Shown: positions 21,109-31,200 of the stretch, piece after piece
How positions within the stretch are numbered: position 1 is the first letter of the stretch
How the letters are laid out: the number at the start of each line of letters is the position of its first letter
From: Prorocentrum cordatum
Taxonomy: Eukaryota > Sar > Dinophyceae > Prorocentrales > Prorocentraceae
Reading direction: 5' to 3'
Assembly: GCA_963575745.1 (NCBI GenBank)
Contig: CAUYUJ010009779.1
Location: 186,001-250,000, forward strand
DNA length: 64,000 bases
The notes under the pieces: generated by a model
What the model was told of the DNA's origin: nothing
What the model saw: only the letters and a program-made list of their open reading frames with translations
Databases searched by the model: none
Translations under genes and position numbers: made by a program

Positions 21109-21271
21109 CCACACCTCGAGGGGCAGTCTTCTCGCGAAGCCCTCCCAGGAGGCTGCAGGCGGGGCGGGACGGCTCGGAGGCAGGCCCGCAGCGCCCTCGA
21201 GAGAACACTGAGAGACGCCCGGGAGCCTGCTCCTCAGGTAGGCGGCGAGCCAAGGGGGGAAGTGAGAACTG
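21109..21271. other. GC-rich spacer between long inverted repeat and TIR-G
   Basis: Nothing recognised. Confidence 0.2.
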
Positions 21272-21396
21272 GCCATCGCTCGGGCGTCCATTCCCTGTGC
21301 TTTTTTCGGCTCCGTGCGTGTTTTGTTCGCCGAACGATCAAGGATGCTCCTCGATGGTCCTCGCCGGAGGAAAAATGCACACGTCCGAGCGATGCC
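21272..21396. mobile_element. TIR-G foldback element, copy 2
   Basis: A 125-bp copy with GCCATCGCTCGGGCGT and ACGTCCGAGCGATGCC ends and a central GATGCTCCTCGATGG. It lies between the long inverted repeat and the third arm copy. Confidence 0.75.
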
Positions 21397-21565
21397 AAGA
21401 GAAGGGGCGTGCCTTCTCAGAAGGCTCGGAAGTCCCCTGGACTTCCGAGAAGTTCTCTGAGCCTTCCCCGAAAACAGAAAACGCTTCTCAGAAGGCGCGA
21501 GGGCTTCTGAGAAGTCCCGCCGCCTTCTGAGAAGTCCTTCTCCTTCTCAATTCCCCCCCTCGCTC
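21397..21565 (+). repeat. Third copy of the long inverted repeat arm
   Basis: Shares GGCGTGCC, AGAAGGCTCGGAAGTCCCC, CAGAAGGCGCGAGGGCTTCT and AGAAGTCCCGCCGCC with the right arm at 20,947-21,108. A distant relative lies at 56,285-56,330. Confidence 0.65.
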
Positions 21566-21584
21566 GCCGCCGATCAAACTCTTG

Positions 21585-22011
21585 GCCATGTGTGCCGAAT
21601 GATTGTTGGACACGCCCACTGCGTTTGCTTCCCGTACTGTCCTGCTTTTCGTCGTGTGAGCCAACAGCACGGACCTGGAAACGGTAAGAAACAATTGCAG
21701 CTGGAAACTATGAAAGCGCATCACCAAGAACACGTCCCCTTTAAACGGGAGACATGCTCGGCGAAGGAAAATAGCACGTTCCGAAGACGCACTTGAAACG
21801 TGCTGACGAACAGCAGCAAACAAACAACTTCGCCCAGATGCCGTGGGGGAGGACAGGGTGAGCCTGCAGAGAGTGGAGCTGGGTTGTAAAGAAATACGGT
21901 GCGTGTCGGAGGCCCAGCAACGGAGAAAATACATTAGCAGGAAACTATGGAAAGCACGCTGGAACGACGAGGAGTTGGAAACTCGATCTGCATATCCAGA
22001 TCTATACGCAG
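21585..22011 (+). CDS. Two exon candidates, unknown gene
   Basis: An open segment ends at a GTAAGAA donor at 21,684. A second exon runs 21,870-22,011 after a CCTGCAG acceptor and codes a charged helical stretch (EAQQRRKYISRKLWKARWND) with plausible codon use. Between them a short frame ends in TGA at 21,796. The long reverse frame over this region is a shadow. Function unknown. Confidence 0.35.
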
Positions 22012-22159
22012 ATACATGTAATGGACCCACACATACTCATATGACATGATGTAGCTATAAACGCATACGTACAACGCCCTGGGCGTTTCCAACAACAACT
22101 TTGCATGTGTGTTGGCACATGCTCTGGAAAGCTCATATGGCGTCTCGCCCGTTTTTTCC

Positions 22160-23675
22160 TAACCATCCTGCGGTGCTCGGTCCTCGTTTTGACTGTGCAT
22201 CGCCCCGCGCCCACCCTTCCTCCTCCTCCTCCTTCCCCTCCTCATCCTCCTCCTCCTCCTCCTCCTCCTCCTCCTCCCTCCTCCTGCTCCTGCTGCTGCT
22301 CTCTGTGTGTTCACTTCGGCAATGGCAGGAGTCGCATTGGCGGCCGCCCCTTCGCTTCGGCACAACCCTCGCACGGTTCGTGGACCCATCGGAGCTCAAT
22401 GGAAGGCCCCGGTGGCAAAGTCACATGGCGGCCGCCCCCCCCCCCCCCCCCCCCATTTCGGCACGCCCCTCCCTCAAGTCCGTGGCCCTACAGGGAGCTG
22501 CACCGAAGGCCCCAATGGCAGCAGTCGCATGGCGGTCAGCCCCTCGTTTCGGCACGCCCTCACACGGTTCGTGGTTCGTGGCAAAAGTGGCATGGCGGCC
22601 GCCCCTTCGTTGCGGCACACCCCGGCACACCCCTCACACGGCTCGTGGCCCCACAGGGAGCTCAGCTCCACCAACGGCCGCAGCGGCAGGAGTCGCATCG
22701 CCCATTTTGGCAGTCCCATCGCACGATTCCACCGAACTCGCATAGCGGCCGCTCCCTCATTTCGGCACGCCCCTCTCGCGGTTCGTGGCCCTCCATTTAA
22801 GTCGGGCCCTCCTCCGACAGGGGGATTTTGGACGACAATTAAAAATAGAAAAAAAATACACCAAAATGGCCAAACCATTTTCAAAAAATAACACCCTGAC
22901 AATGTTTAATGACTTTTGAATATACCTCCTGTAGAGGGACAGGCCCGACTTCACCCCACATGGAGCTCCACCGAAAGTCCCAGTGGCAGAAGTCGCGTGG
23001 CCGCCGGCCCCTCGGTCTGGCACGCCCCTCGCACGCTCCGCGACCCCACAGTGAGCTCCACCGAAGGCCCCAGTGGCAAAAAAGGCACGGCGGCCGCCCC
23101 TTCGTTTCGGCACGCCCCGGCACACCCCTTCACACGGCTCGTGGCCCCACAGGGAGCCCCACCCGAGGCCGCAGCGGCAGGAGTCGCATGCTGGACCGCG
23201 CCCATCCCGGCACACCCCTCGCACGCTTCGCGGACCCACAGGGAGCTCTAGAGGCTCCAGTGGCAAGAATCCCATGGCGGCAGCCCCCTCGTTTGGGCAC
23301 ATCCGTCACACTTTTCGCGGACCAATAGGGGGCTCCACCGAAAACCATCGTGGCACGAGTCGCATGGCGGTCAGCCCCCTCGTTCCGGCAGGCCCATGAC
23401 CCGGTTCGTGGCCCCGCAGTGAGTTCCCCCGAAGGCCCCAGTGGCAAGAGTCGCATGGCGGCCGCTTTTTCGTTTCGGCGCACCCCTCACACGCTTCGCG
23501 GCCCCATAGGGAGCTCCACCAGAGAACGCAGTGGCAAGAGTCGCATGGCGGCCGCCCCCTCGTTTCGGCACACCCCTCACACGCTTCGTGGCCACAGAGG
23601 GAGCTCCCCCATCCGTTGTCCCACCTGCCGTGCGGTACTCACACTTGCATATGGTTGGTCATTCGCCAAAATATG
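22160..23675 (-). repeat. SAT-1 satellite-bearing element, copy 2 (inverted)
   Basis: Units of about 88-90 bp read TTCGTGGCCCCACAGGGAGC then TCCACCGAAGGCCCCAGTGG and GTCGCATGGCGGCCGCCCC, the reverse complement of the 4.7-kb array core. The unique ends also match in inverted order (GTCCTCGTTTTGACTGTGC near 22,178 and TTGCATATGGTTGG near 23,647). Inside lie a (CTC)n tract at 22,218-22,290 and a nested TIR-A copy at 22,801. Confidence 0.75.
22801..22949. mobile_element. TIR-A foldback element, copy 3, nested in SAT-1
   Basis: A 149-bp copy with a GTCGGGCCCTCC left end and GTAGAGGGACAGGCCCGAC right end, flanked by TTAA on the left and TTCA on the right. SAT-1 sequence continues on both sides. 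Confidence 0.75.
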
Positions 23676-23821
23676 TTAGGCTGTCTGGCTCGTCTCTTTC
23701 CGAACTCCCTCTCTCTCACTCCCTATCTCTCTCTCTCTCTCTCTCTCTCGCTCTTTAGTTCAAGCCGAGAGGGCCTGATCTTGCTGAGTTTGAGCACGCT
23801 AGGGCGACGAAATTTATCAGA

Positions 23822-24640
23822 GTGAGGGGGCCGAACGGTCATTCACTGTCCCTGGGTGCGTGGCTGAAGTGGGATTCCGCGGTGCGGATTCGTTGTTGTT
23901 GTTGTTGTTTGTTGTTGGTTGTTTGTTGTTGTTGTTGTTTGTTGTTGTTGTTTGTCGTCGTCCCGCCCGCAACCCTCCCCGCGACCCACCCGCGACCCAC
24001 CCGCGACCCACCCGCGACCCACCCCGCGACCCACGCCGCGACCCACGCCGCGACCCACCCGCGACCCACCCGCGACCCACCCGCGACCCACCCGCGACCG
24101 ACCCCACGACCCACCCCGCGACCCACCCGCGACCCACCCGCGACCTACCCGCGACCCACCCCGCGACCCGCCCGCGGCCCACCCCGCGACCCACCCGCGA
24201 CCCACCCGCGACCCACCCGCGACCAACCCGCGACCCACCCCGCGACCCACCCGCGACCCACCTTCGACCCAAACCACGTTCAAGGTACAAACCAACATTT
24301 TCGGCGCCTGCGGCGGGCTTTTTTTGCATTCCTTCCAGATGGAGAGCCCGCGACCCACCCCGCGACCAATTCGCGACCAACCCGCGACCCAAACCACGTT
24401 CAGGGTACAAACCACATTTTTCGGCGCCTGCGGCGGGCATCGGCATCTTTTGCATTCGTTCTAGGTGGAGAGACCGCGGCCCACCCGAGACCACGTTCTG
24501 GGTACAAGCCAGGTTTTTCGGCGCCTGCGGCGGGCATCTTTTGCATTCGTTCCCGGTGAAGAACCCGCGCCCCACCCGCGACCCAAACCACGTTCAGTGT
24601 ACAAACCATTTTTTTCGGCGCCTGCGGCGGGCTGCTTCTG
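23822..24640 (+). repeat. COMP-1 composite repeat, locus 1
   Basis: In order: a 75-bp conserved block (GTCATTCACTGTCCCTGGGT then GAAGTGGGATTCCGCGG), (GTT)n, a CGCGACCCACC minisatellite (23,975-24,265), and four units of about 90 bp containing ACCACGTTCA, GTACAAACCA and TCGGCGCCTGCGGCGGGC. A (CT)n tract precedes it at 23,728. The conserved block with GTT/AAC and 11-mers recurs at 54,060-54,275 in inverse orientation and partly at 50,834-50,985 and 46,705-46,870. Confidence 0.7.
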
Positions 24641-24649
24641 CAGGAGGAC

Positions 24650-24906
24650 GAGGACGAGGACGAGGAGGAGGAGGAGGAGGAGAAGGAGGAGGAGGAGGAG
24701 GAGGAGGAGGAGGAGGAGGAAGGGGGACGACGACGACGACGACGACGACGAAAAGGAGGAGGGGGGAGGATCGGGAGGGGGGGAATAGGAGGAAGACGAC
24801 GAGGAGGAACATGACGACAATGGGAGGACGATGATGGAAGGACGAGGGGGGGAGAGGGAGGACGAGGAAGAAGAGGAGGAGGACGAGGTGGAGGAGGAGG
24901 ACGACG
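24650..24906 (+). repeat. (GAG/GAC)n microsatellite, left half of the insertion target
   Basis: GAG, GAC and GGA trinucleotides ending GGAGGAGGACGACG directly at the retroelement. The same pattern resumes at 35,392 on the other side. Confidence 0.85.
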
Positions 24907-25064
24907 ATTCTCCCGCTCGCGCGCTAGCGAGCTGTCTCCGAGCGCGGCCGCGGCTCGCGCGCGCGGGGCGGCCCAAAATGGGCAGGCCCGTCCCGCGCGC
25001 TCGTGCCGGGGCGCCGCGCGTCAGGCGGGGGAGACCGCCTGCTCGCCGACGACGGCGAGGCAGC
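24907..25064 (-). repeat. Split direct repeat B2
   Basis: A 158-bp GC-rich terminal repeat identical by reading to 25,153-25,310 (offset 246). Starts ATTCTCCCGCTCGCGCGC on the plus strand and ends GGCGAGGCAGC. It contains CCCAAAATGGG. Confidence 0.85.
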
Positions 25065-25098
25065 GCCCATCAGCCTTAGATTGGGAGAGGAGGGAGGG

Positions 25099-25154
25099 GG
25101 GCAGAGAAGCTGCGGAGACAGCAGGAGCTTGCTCACAGAGAATAGAAGAGGCAT
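25099..25154 (-). repeat. Split direct repeat A2
   Basis: A 56-bp repeat (GAGAAGCTGCGGAGACAGCA in its middle) identical to the far end of the element at 35,336-35,391. It overlaps B1 by the dinucleotide AT. Confidence 0.85.
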
Positions 25155-25310
25155 TCTCCCGCTCGCGCGCTAGCGAGCTGTCTCCGAGCGCGGCCGCGGC
25201 TCGCGCGCGCGGGGCGGCCCAAAATGGGCAGGCCCGTCCCGCGCGCTCGTGCCGGGGCGCCGCGCGTCAGGCGGGGGAGACCGCCTGCTCGCCGACGACG
25301 GCGAGGCAGC
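25153..25310 (-). repeat. Split direct repeat B1
   Basis: Internal copy of B2, 11 bp beyond the recombinase stop codon. Contiguous with A2, so A2-B1 reproduces what joining the two outer ends would give. Confidence 0.85.
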
Positions 25311-25321
25311 CATACCCGTGC

Positions 25322-28249
25322 TCAAGGACCTTGCGAAGTGACAAGGTTTCGGCGGGCGGCCGCAAGTAGGGCAGGCCAAGCGGCGGGGCCGACTTGGAGA
25401 AATGAAGCGACAAGGCGGTCGCTGGCGGTGGCGAAGAACAGGATCCGCGCCCGTGCGGGCTCGGGCAGCGCAGCAAGAACTGTGGAAGCGGCGGCGGCTT
25501 GCAGGTAGCGCTCAGCACTGGAAGCCTGACGCCAACGCCCCCGCCAGAAGACGCGAGGGACGTCTTCCGTAGCGATATAGAAGTCTGTTGCGCCAGAGCC
25601 CCGCAGACATGCGGGCGTCAGGTTGAGCCCCTGACCCGCTTTGGCAAGAGGGACGCCCAGGGCCGAAAGCAAATGATTCCACCGAGTACGGAAGCCGCTC
25701 GCACCGAAAGGGGCGAGAGGATCGGTGGAAGCCAACCGCCCAAACACTTGATTCAGAATCTTCACCGTGCCCCGATCGGAGCAGCGAGCATGCTGCGTCG
25801 GGTACGTTCTCCTGGTCTTGGGAACAAGAATCGAAAGAAAAGCACCCCCTTCAACTTCGAGGCGGTCGCAAGGAAGCGACAAGTCACAGCGGCGTGACGC
25901 CAGCAGCTCGCCAGGCCTGAGGAACATCGTAAAGCCCATGAGCAGCAAGGCCGCCATCACAGGCCAGTCCCAGGCGAAACAGAGACCGACCATAGCGCGC
26001 AGCAGAGCGCGAGGTAAGGGCGGGCGGAGCTTTGGCGGCTCCGCGAGCTTCCATTGTCTCGCTACGTCCCAAGCTTCTGTTAGAAAGGCCTTCCAATGCG
26101 GATGAGCGCTCTGGATTCCCAAGATGGCATGAACCAGAATATAATGAGGGAAACCTGCATCATGAAGCCACACGCCGAAGGTCGCGAGGAAGCGGGCGAG
26201 AAGTAGCCCGCTACGGTAAAGAGTGGCGGGCGGCACGCCAGTGTGTTCTGCTAACCACAGTTCGAACGCATCAATCGATCTCGAGCGACGATCGAGATAC
26301 GCGGAGGTGAGGTGAGAATCGCGCACGAAGGGAGTGCGCGGAGGGCGAGCGGGCGCGGAAGGCGCAGCCCGACTAAGCCCTTGGCCTGCGGTCGGCGCCG
26401 CGGCTCCCAGAGAGATGCAGAGGCCGCAGACGCACCACAGGATGAGCGCAGGGCGGCCAGGGCTGGGAGAGCTGATCAGCGTGGCGGCCCTCCTGCTCCT
26501 GGACGCGTAGAAGGGCGGAACGAGGGTGTCCCGCCCGTCGGTCTCGAACCCCGACGCCTCCGCCAGCATCGCCCGCGCCGAGGTGAAGGATCCGCCCATG
26601 TTACGGTGAGCACGGCGAGCCCCTGCTTCGATGTCGGCGGGCAGAGCGTCCCCTCCCTCGAGGGTCGCCCAGTCAAAGGGCGGGCGCGGCTCGGCGCGCG
26701 CAGCTGCGGCCGATTCGGCGAGCTCGGAACGAGCTGCCGAGGACGTGAGGCCCGAATGATGTGGAACGGGCACCACCTCCGCGAACGCGTCGAGGATCTC
26801 GGACGGAGGGGAATGAGATCCCCACAGCGCTGCTGGGATGGCGCCGTGACCGTCCTGCACGTGGTACAGAAGGTCGAAAAGGCAGGCCAACTTGCCCGCG
26901 CGCCTCCTGTGCTCGATCTTTGAGCCGAGCCCGATGCCACGGATGGCGCCCGCCCCCATGGCTTGGAGGTCAGCGCCCGCGGGGATAGCCTCGGGCTCGA
27001 CGGCGGCCACGTAAGGATGCAACCACGAGGCTTCGTCGATCGGCTCGGCGCCGCCTGTCTGAAACAGGCGCTTATAGGCGTGCAAGGCCTGCAGGAGGCA
27101 GTGCAGGTCATCTCTGCCCTCGGGCTCGGCGGCCCCTGCGGGTGCGAAAGACCTCAGCCACGACGCCGCGCTCTGGAAGGCAGCTTGCCAGGCGGGTCCC
27201 CACCTCACCACTGTGACCTTCTCACCGCCGAGGTTGAGACGCCACGCTAGGGCGGTGGCGGCCCCTGGAGGCAAGGGCTGCTCAACGGCCGCGGAGGCCG
27301 TGCGCCGCGCTGCGAAGGCTGCAGCCGCGGCGCTCCCAGCGTCGCCGCTGTGGGGGCCGCTGGGATGCAGCTCGTGCCCTGAATCTCGGCCAGGCGCGGG
27401 GCCGCTCGAAGACCCCCTTTCCTCGGCGGCACGCCCTCCGCCCTGCGGGGCCGCAACAGCATCGCTGGAGGAGCGCGTGCCTACCGAAGACGGAGGGGCC
27501 TGAGCAGCGGAGTCCGCGCGGGAGCTGCCTGCGTGGGCGTCGCCCGAGCTCGCATCATGGCGGGACGTGGCTGGCCGCTGCGCAGTAGCGGGGCTCGGGC
27601 GCCGCTTCGGAGCGACTCGAGGGGAGCGCACCTCGCGACGCCGAGGCGACGTCGCCTGACGCGAAGGCGCGCGAGAGGAGCCGCGCGCGACGGCCCGACT
27701 AAGCCCCTGGCCTGCGGTCGACGCGCGGGATCGCGACGCCGCACGCCCACCAGAGTGGTGAGGGGGCGGCGGCGGCGGCGGGGGCACGGGCCGCGGAGTC
27801 TCGGAGCCTAGACGCGTGCCGCGGCCCCGAGAGCGACTGCGAGCCGAGGCCCGAGCGGCGGGCGGAGAGGCCCCCGAGCGGCGAGGGAAAGCCGCCTGCA
27901 GGCGGCGGAGGACCTCGGGGTTCAGGCCCGCCACGACGCGCTCGAGGTCCATCGAGGAGTCTGCGAGGGCACTCAGCACGACGTCCTCGAGCTCCGTCGG
28001 AGAGTCCTCGTCGCACGCGGGCTCCGCTCTCGAGCGGCTGCGAACGCTCGCGGGCGGGGACCCGTCAGGAGTGTGCGGGCCCTCCGATGCCTCCCCCGCA
28101 GGCGGCTCCGACGGCTCCTCGGGCGAGATCGGGCCGTCGACGGGAGGCGACGAGCAGCCCCCCGAGGGAGAGGTGCGGTCGGTCCCGTACGGGTTTGGAG
28201 ACCGCGTACGGCTGCGGGCAGGGCTGCGGCTCCGCGGTGGGGAGCCCAC
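25322..28249 (-). CDS. Tyrosine recombinase ORF of the retrotransposon
   Basis: An open frame of 975 residues ending in TGA at 25,324-25,322. It would cut and join DNA to insert the circular element intermediate. Residues 1-250 are low-complexity, rich in Arg/Ser and Pro. Residues about 330-590 are a globular region of unknown role. The recombinase core is C-terminal: box I R778 in MFLRPGEL, a lysine near 811 in LVPKTRR, box II R883 in ACLRGSGAT, tryptophan in GRW and the tyrosine nucleophile Y915 in ERYLQ. The histidine usual in H-x-x-R is replaced (A-C-L-R). The frame overlaps the end of the upstream ORF by about 280 nt in another frame, so its true start may be downstream of residue 1. A 22-nt repeat coding TAGQGLSRA flanks residues about 185-620. 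Confidence 0.85.
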   Translation of the reverse strand: MGSPPRSRSPARSRTRSPNPYGTDRTSPSGGCSSPPVDGPISPEEPSEPPAGEASEGPHTPDGSPPASVRSRSRAEPACDEDSPTELEDVVLSALADSSMDLERVVAGLNPEVLRRLQAAFPRRSGASPPAARASARSRSRGRGTRLGSETPRPVPPPPPPPPHHSGGRAASRSRASTAGQGLSRAVARGSSRAPSRQATSPRRREVRSPRVAPKRRPSPATAQRPATSRHDASSGDAHAGSSRADSAAQAPPSSVGTRSSSDAVAAPQGGGRAAEERGSSSGPAPGRDSGHELHPSGPHSGDAGSAAAAAFAARRTASAAVEQPLPPGAATALAWRLNLGGEKVTVVRWGPAWQAAFQSAASWLRSFAPAGAAEPEGRDDLHCLLQALHAYKRLFQTGGAEPIDEASWLHPYVAAVEPEAIPAGADLQAMGAGAIRGIGLGSKIEHRRRAGKLACLFDLLYHVQDGHGAIPAALWGSHSPPSEILDAFAEVVPVPHHSGLTSSAARSELAESAAAARAEPRPPFDWATLEGGDALPADIEAGARRAHRNMGGSFTSARAMLAEASGFETDGRDTLVPPFYASRSRRAATLISSPSPGRPALILWCVCGLCISLGAAAPTAGQGLSRAAPSAPARPPRTPFVRDSHLTSAYLDRRSRSIDAFELWLAEHTGVPPATLYRSGLLLARFLATFGVWLHDAGFPHYILVHAILGIQSAHPHWKAFLTEAWDVARQWKLAEPPKLRPPLPRALLRAMVGLCFAWDWPVMAALLLMGFTMFLRPGELLASRRCDLSLPCDRLEVEGGAFLSILVPKTRRTYPTQHARCSDRGTVKILNQVFGRLASTDPLAPFGASGFRTRWNHLLSALGVPLAKAGQGLNLTPACLRGSGATDFYIATEDVPRVFWRGRWRQASSAERYLQAAAASTVLAALPEPARARILFFATASDRLVASFLQVGPAAWPALLAAARRNLVTSQGP

Positions 28250-31200
28250 TCCCGCGGCGGAGCTGGGGCGTGCCGCGCCTGCCCAGCGGCGCGCATTGGC
28301 AGTGCGACGCGCCCTGCGGCCAGGCGCCGTGGCGGCCCCCCCCTCAGGCCGGGGGGCGCCGCCATCGGAGCCCGCCGCTGCCTGGCGGCGCGCCTGGTGC
28401 GCGCGGCGCCCGTGCGCGAGGCGGAGTGCGGCGCGTGACCACCGCGGTTGGGCTGGTCCTCGACCGCTTCATCCCGCGGGCCCAGGCGGGCGCGGACCGC
28501 GCGCCGCTCACGACGGCTGAAGCTGGACGCAGGGTCGTCGGCGGGCCTTGCCAAGGCGCGCGGGTCCTCAGCCTCCACCTCGGCCAAGGAGCGGCCAGTG
28601 GACGACGCGGGTGCGTCCCCAGCACGAGCGGCACGTTCTGCGATGGCGAGGCCCGTCGAGACCTCAGCGTTGTGCAGGACGGCGCGCAAGGTTTTGCGCC
28701 AATCCCGACCCAGCTGGACGGGAGCAGTGCGCGGCAAGCCCGCGGCCTCTCGACTGGCGGCCTCGCGCACGCGTCGGAAGTAGGCGCGATCGGCCATCCC
28801 TTCCGCGAGCTCGGCACGAGCGACGGCACGCTCTCCTTCGCCGCGTGCAGGAGCCTGCACCGTGCGCCTGGTGGCGTCGGCACGCGCGGTGCGGAGTGCG
28901 TCGAGCTCCACGCGGCCGCGCGACACGGCGGAGACGAGGGTGGCATCCGACTCAGCCGCCCGCGTCGCGAGGGCAGACGAAACCCCGCCCCTCGGGAGAG
29001 GCGCGCCCGCGGCGGGGAGGGCAGCCCGAGGGGCCAGCTCGGCGCTCGCAAGGGCGACCCGCGAGGAGACCGCCTCTTCGGGTGCCTGAAGGGCCATGGT
29101 CGACCCTGGAGCCAGCTTGCCCTTGCGGGCGCCCTTTCCTGCCGCCTTGGCCCGGGCGTAGGCGCGGGCGGCAGGACCGTCGCCGCCCGTGCTAGGAACA
29201 TCGGGCGGCGCGGCGGCCTGCGAGACGGCCTGGAGCAACACTGACTTGGCGTCACAGAGCTGCTTCCACTTCAGCGCGCGGGCTGCTCGCTCGTCGGCGC
29301 CCAGGTGCGCGGGAGTCCTGTCTGGATGGTAGACTAGGGACTGGCGCCTGAAGGCGGCCTCAATTGTGCCGCGCGAGGCCCCGTCCACTACGCCAAGCAG
29401 TTGGCGAGAGGCGCTCACCCTGGCCGCTCGCTGGAAGGTGCGGGGGGTAGCTGCAGAGGCCCCCTTTGGCGCTTCCCGCGAGCCGACGCGCGACGAGCCC
29501 ACCCCGATAGCAGGCGGAGGGGCCGCCGCGGCCTTGGAGCGGAGGGCCAGTGGCGGAGCACGCTTGGCGGCCTGGGGAGCCGATCCTGCGCTGGCGGCGC
29601 CAGGGTCGGGGCCGGGCGAGCCGCCCTCCGCGGAGGCAGACGCTTTTGGCGTGGCGTCTGCAGAGGACGCGAGAGGCCGTTCGCTGTCAGCGAAGAGCGC
29701 GTTGCGAGGCCCGCGACGCTCTCCGCTGGCGAGAGCAGCTTCAATGCTGCTCTCGGCGGCGCCCGAGGGGTCAGGTGCCTCCCCCTGGGCGCCGTCGCTG
29801 GCGGCGTCGGCGGTCATCCCCGCGCCCTCCGAGGGGGGGGGGGCGGCCGCCCAGCGGTGGCTGAGCAGCCCCTCGGGGCCTCGAGCCACAAGCTGCGCAA
29901 CAAATCGGCCCCAGAGACAAGTAGGGAATGACGAACGGGAGTCGGCGTACGCAATGCAATCAAAGCGAGTAAATTCTCCTCTCTCTGCTTCAACTAACCA
30001 GGCGGGAGGGTCACGGGACGGGGGCCTCACCGCACGGTTCCGCGTGGGGTCGTCGGCCCTGTGCACGTCCGTAGGCACGTACATGCCTCCCATATATAAA
30101 CCTCCTCCTATCACATAGGGCAAAGTGGTCGAAAGAACGTGAGATAGACCAGGAGAGCTACTGCGCCCGTGAGCGGTCGCGCCCAAAGCCACTTTTGAAT
30201 CCAAGAGAACGGGGATACGAGAGTCAGGGAGGCGAATACAGCAGTACTTGCACAAGCTCTTATACACCGTTGTCTCAAGGATATTGATGTGACGGGGCAT
30301 GCGAAACTCCCATTTGTACGCGAGCCGAAAGCGCAGCGCCTCTGATAGCTCGGTGACCCAACGCGGCGCGACGGGGGGCTCAATAGAAGGGAGCCCCAGG
30401 TCGCGATGCAGTTGGGTGAGCTCAGGGCCCAAGGGCACGCCGCGGCTGAGTACGGCGAGGAGGCTCCGATTGTGCAGGATCGTGTGCCACCCCCCGTGCT
30501 CCGATCTGCGCCACAGCTCGGCGGAGAGCTGCGGGCTGATAGGAGCGCGGACAACGCCCCCCCAGCCGAGAGACGCGTCCGTACCGAACACCTCGGGGCA
30601 AGGCTGCGCCCGAAGGTCGGTTATAGCCGTAAAGGCTAAAAAGGTGCAGGCCAAAAGCTCGTCGCGAACAGAAGGAGGCAAGTCGTATTCAATGCCCTCC
30701 TCGGTCGCCAGGCGCGACAGGAAGTTGTAGACGTGCGTGAAAATGGCGAGCATCGGACGGCGATAGAGGAACACCTGGACCCAGCAGCCCACAAGAGAGG
30801 CTAACAGGGAGCGTGTGGTGATGCCGAGGTAGATTTGGATCAGGGTCAGCCTGCACAAGGCCACCGTCCGCACTAAGGGAGCGCAGACGATGCCTATGCG
30901 CCCTTCCACCTCGGCGCCCACCACCACCTTGTGCGTTTCGCCGCGCGCGCGCTTGCCTGGATGCTGAATCAGGCCCACGCGCGGGTAGCCTGCATCGCAG
31001 GCGGCGAAGACCTCACGATCACGACGACAGGGGTCGTCGGGGCGAGGAGCGGAGCCATGCCACGAGAGCTTCTGAAAACCTGTATGGTCATCAATATTCA
31101 GCATCTCGACAAACGGGCCCCGCGGGAAGGGCGAGCGGTGGACAACCTGCTCGTGAGGCCGCAAGGCCCCGAAGCTGTGCAAGACGCCTTCATGTGCAGA

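Noticed and set aside
24970-24990. CCCATTTTGGGC (minus strand) in B1/B2 as a spliced-leader trace
   Set aside because: The match is a short palindrome without the rest of the leader.
26385-27700. Block between the TAGQGLSRA repeats as an intron
   Set aside because: The reading frame stays open and the interior reads as a normal globular protein. Kept only as an observation of duplicated sequence.
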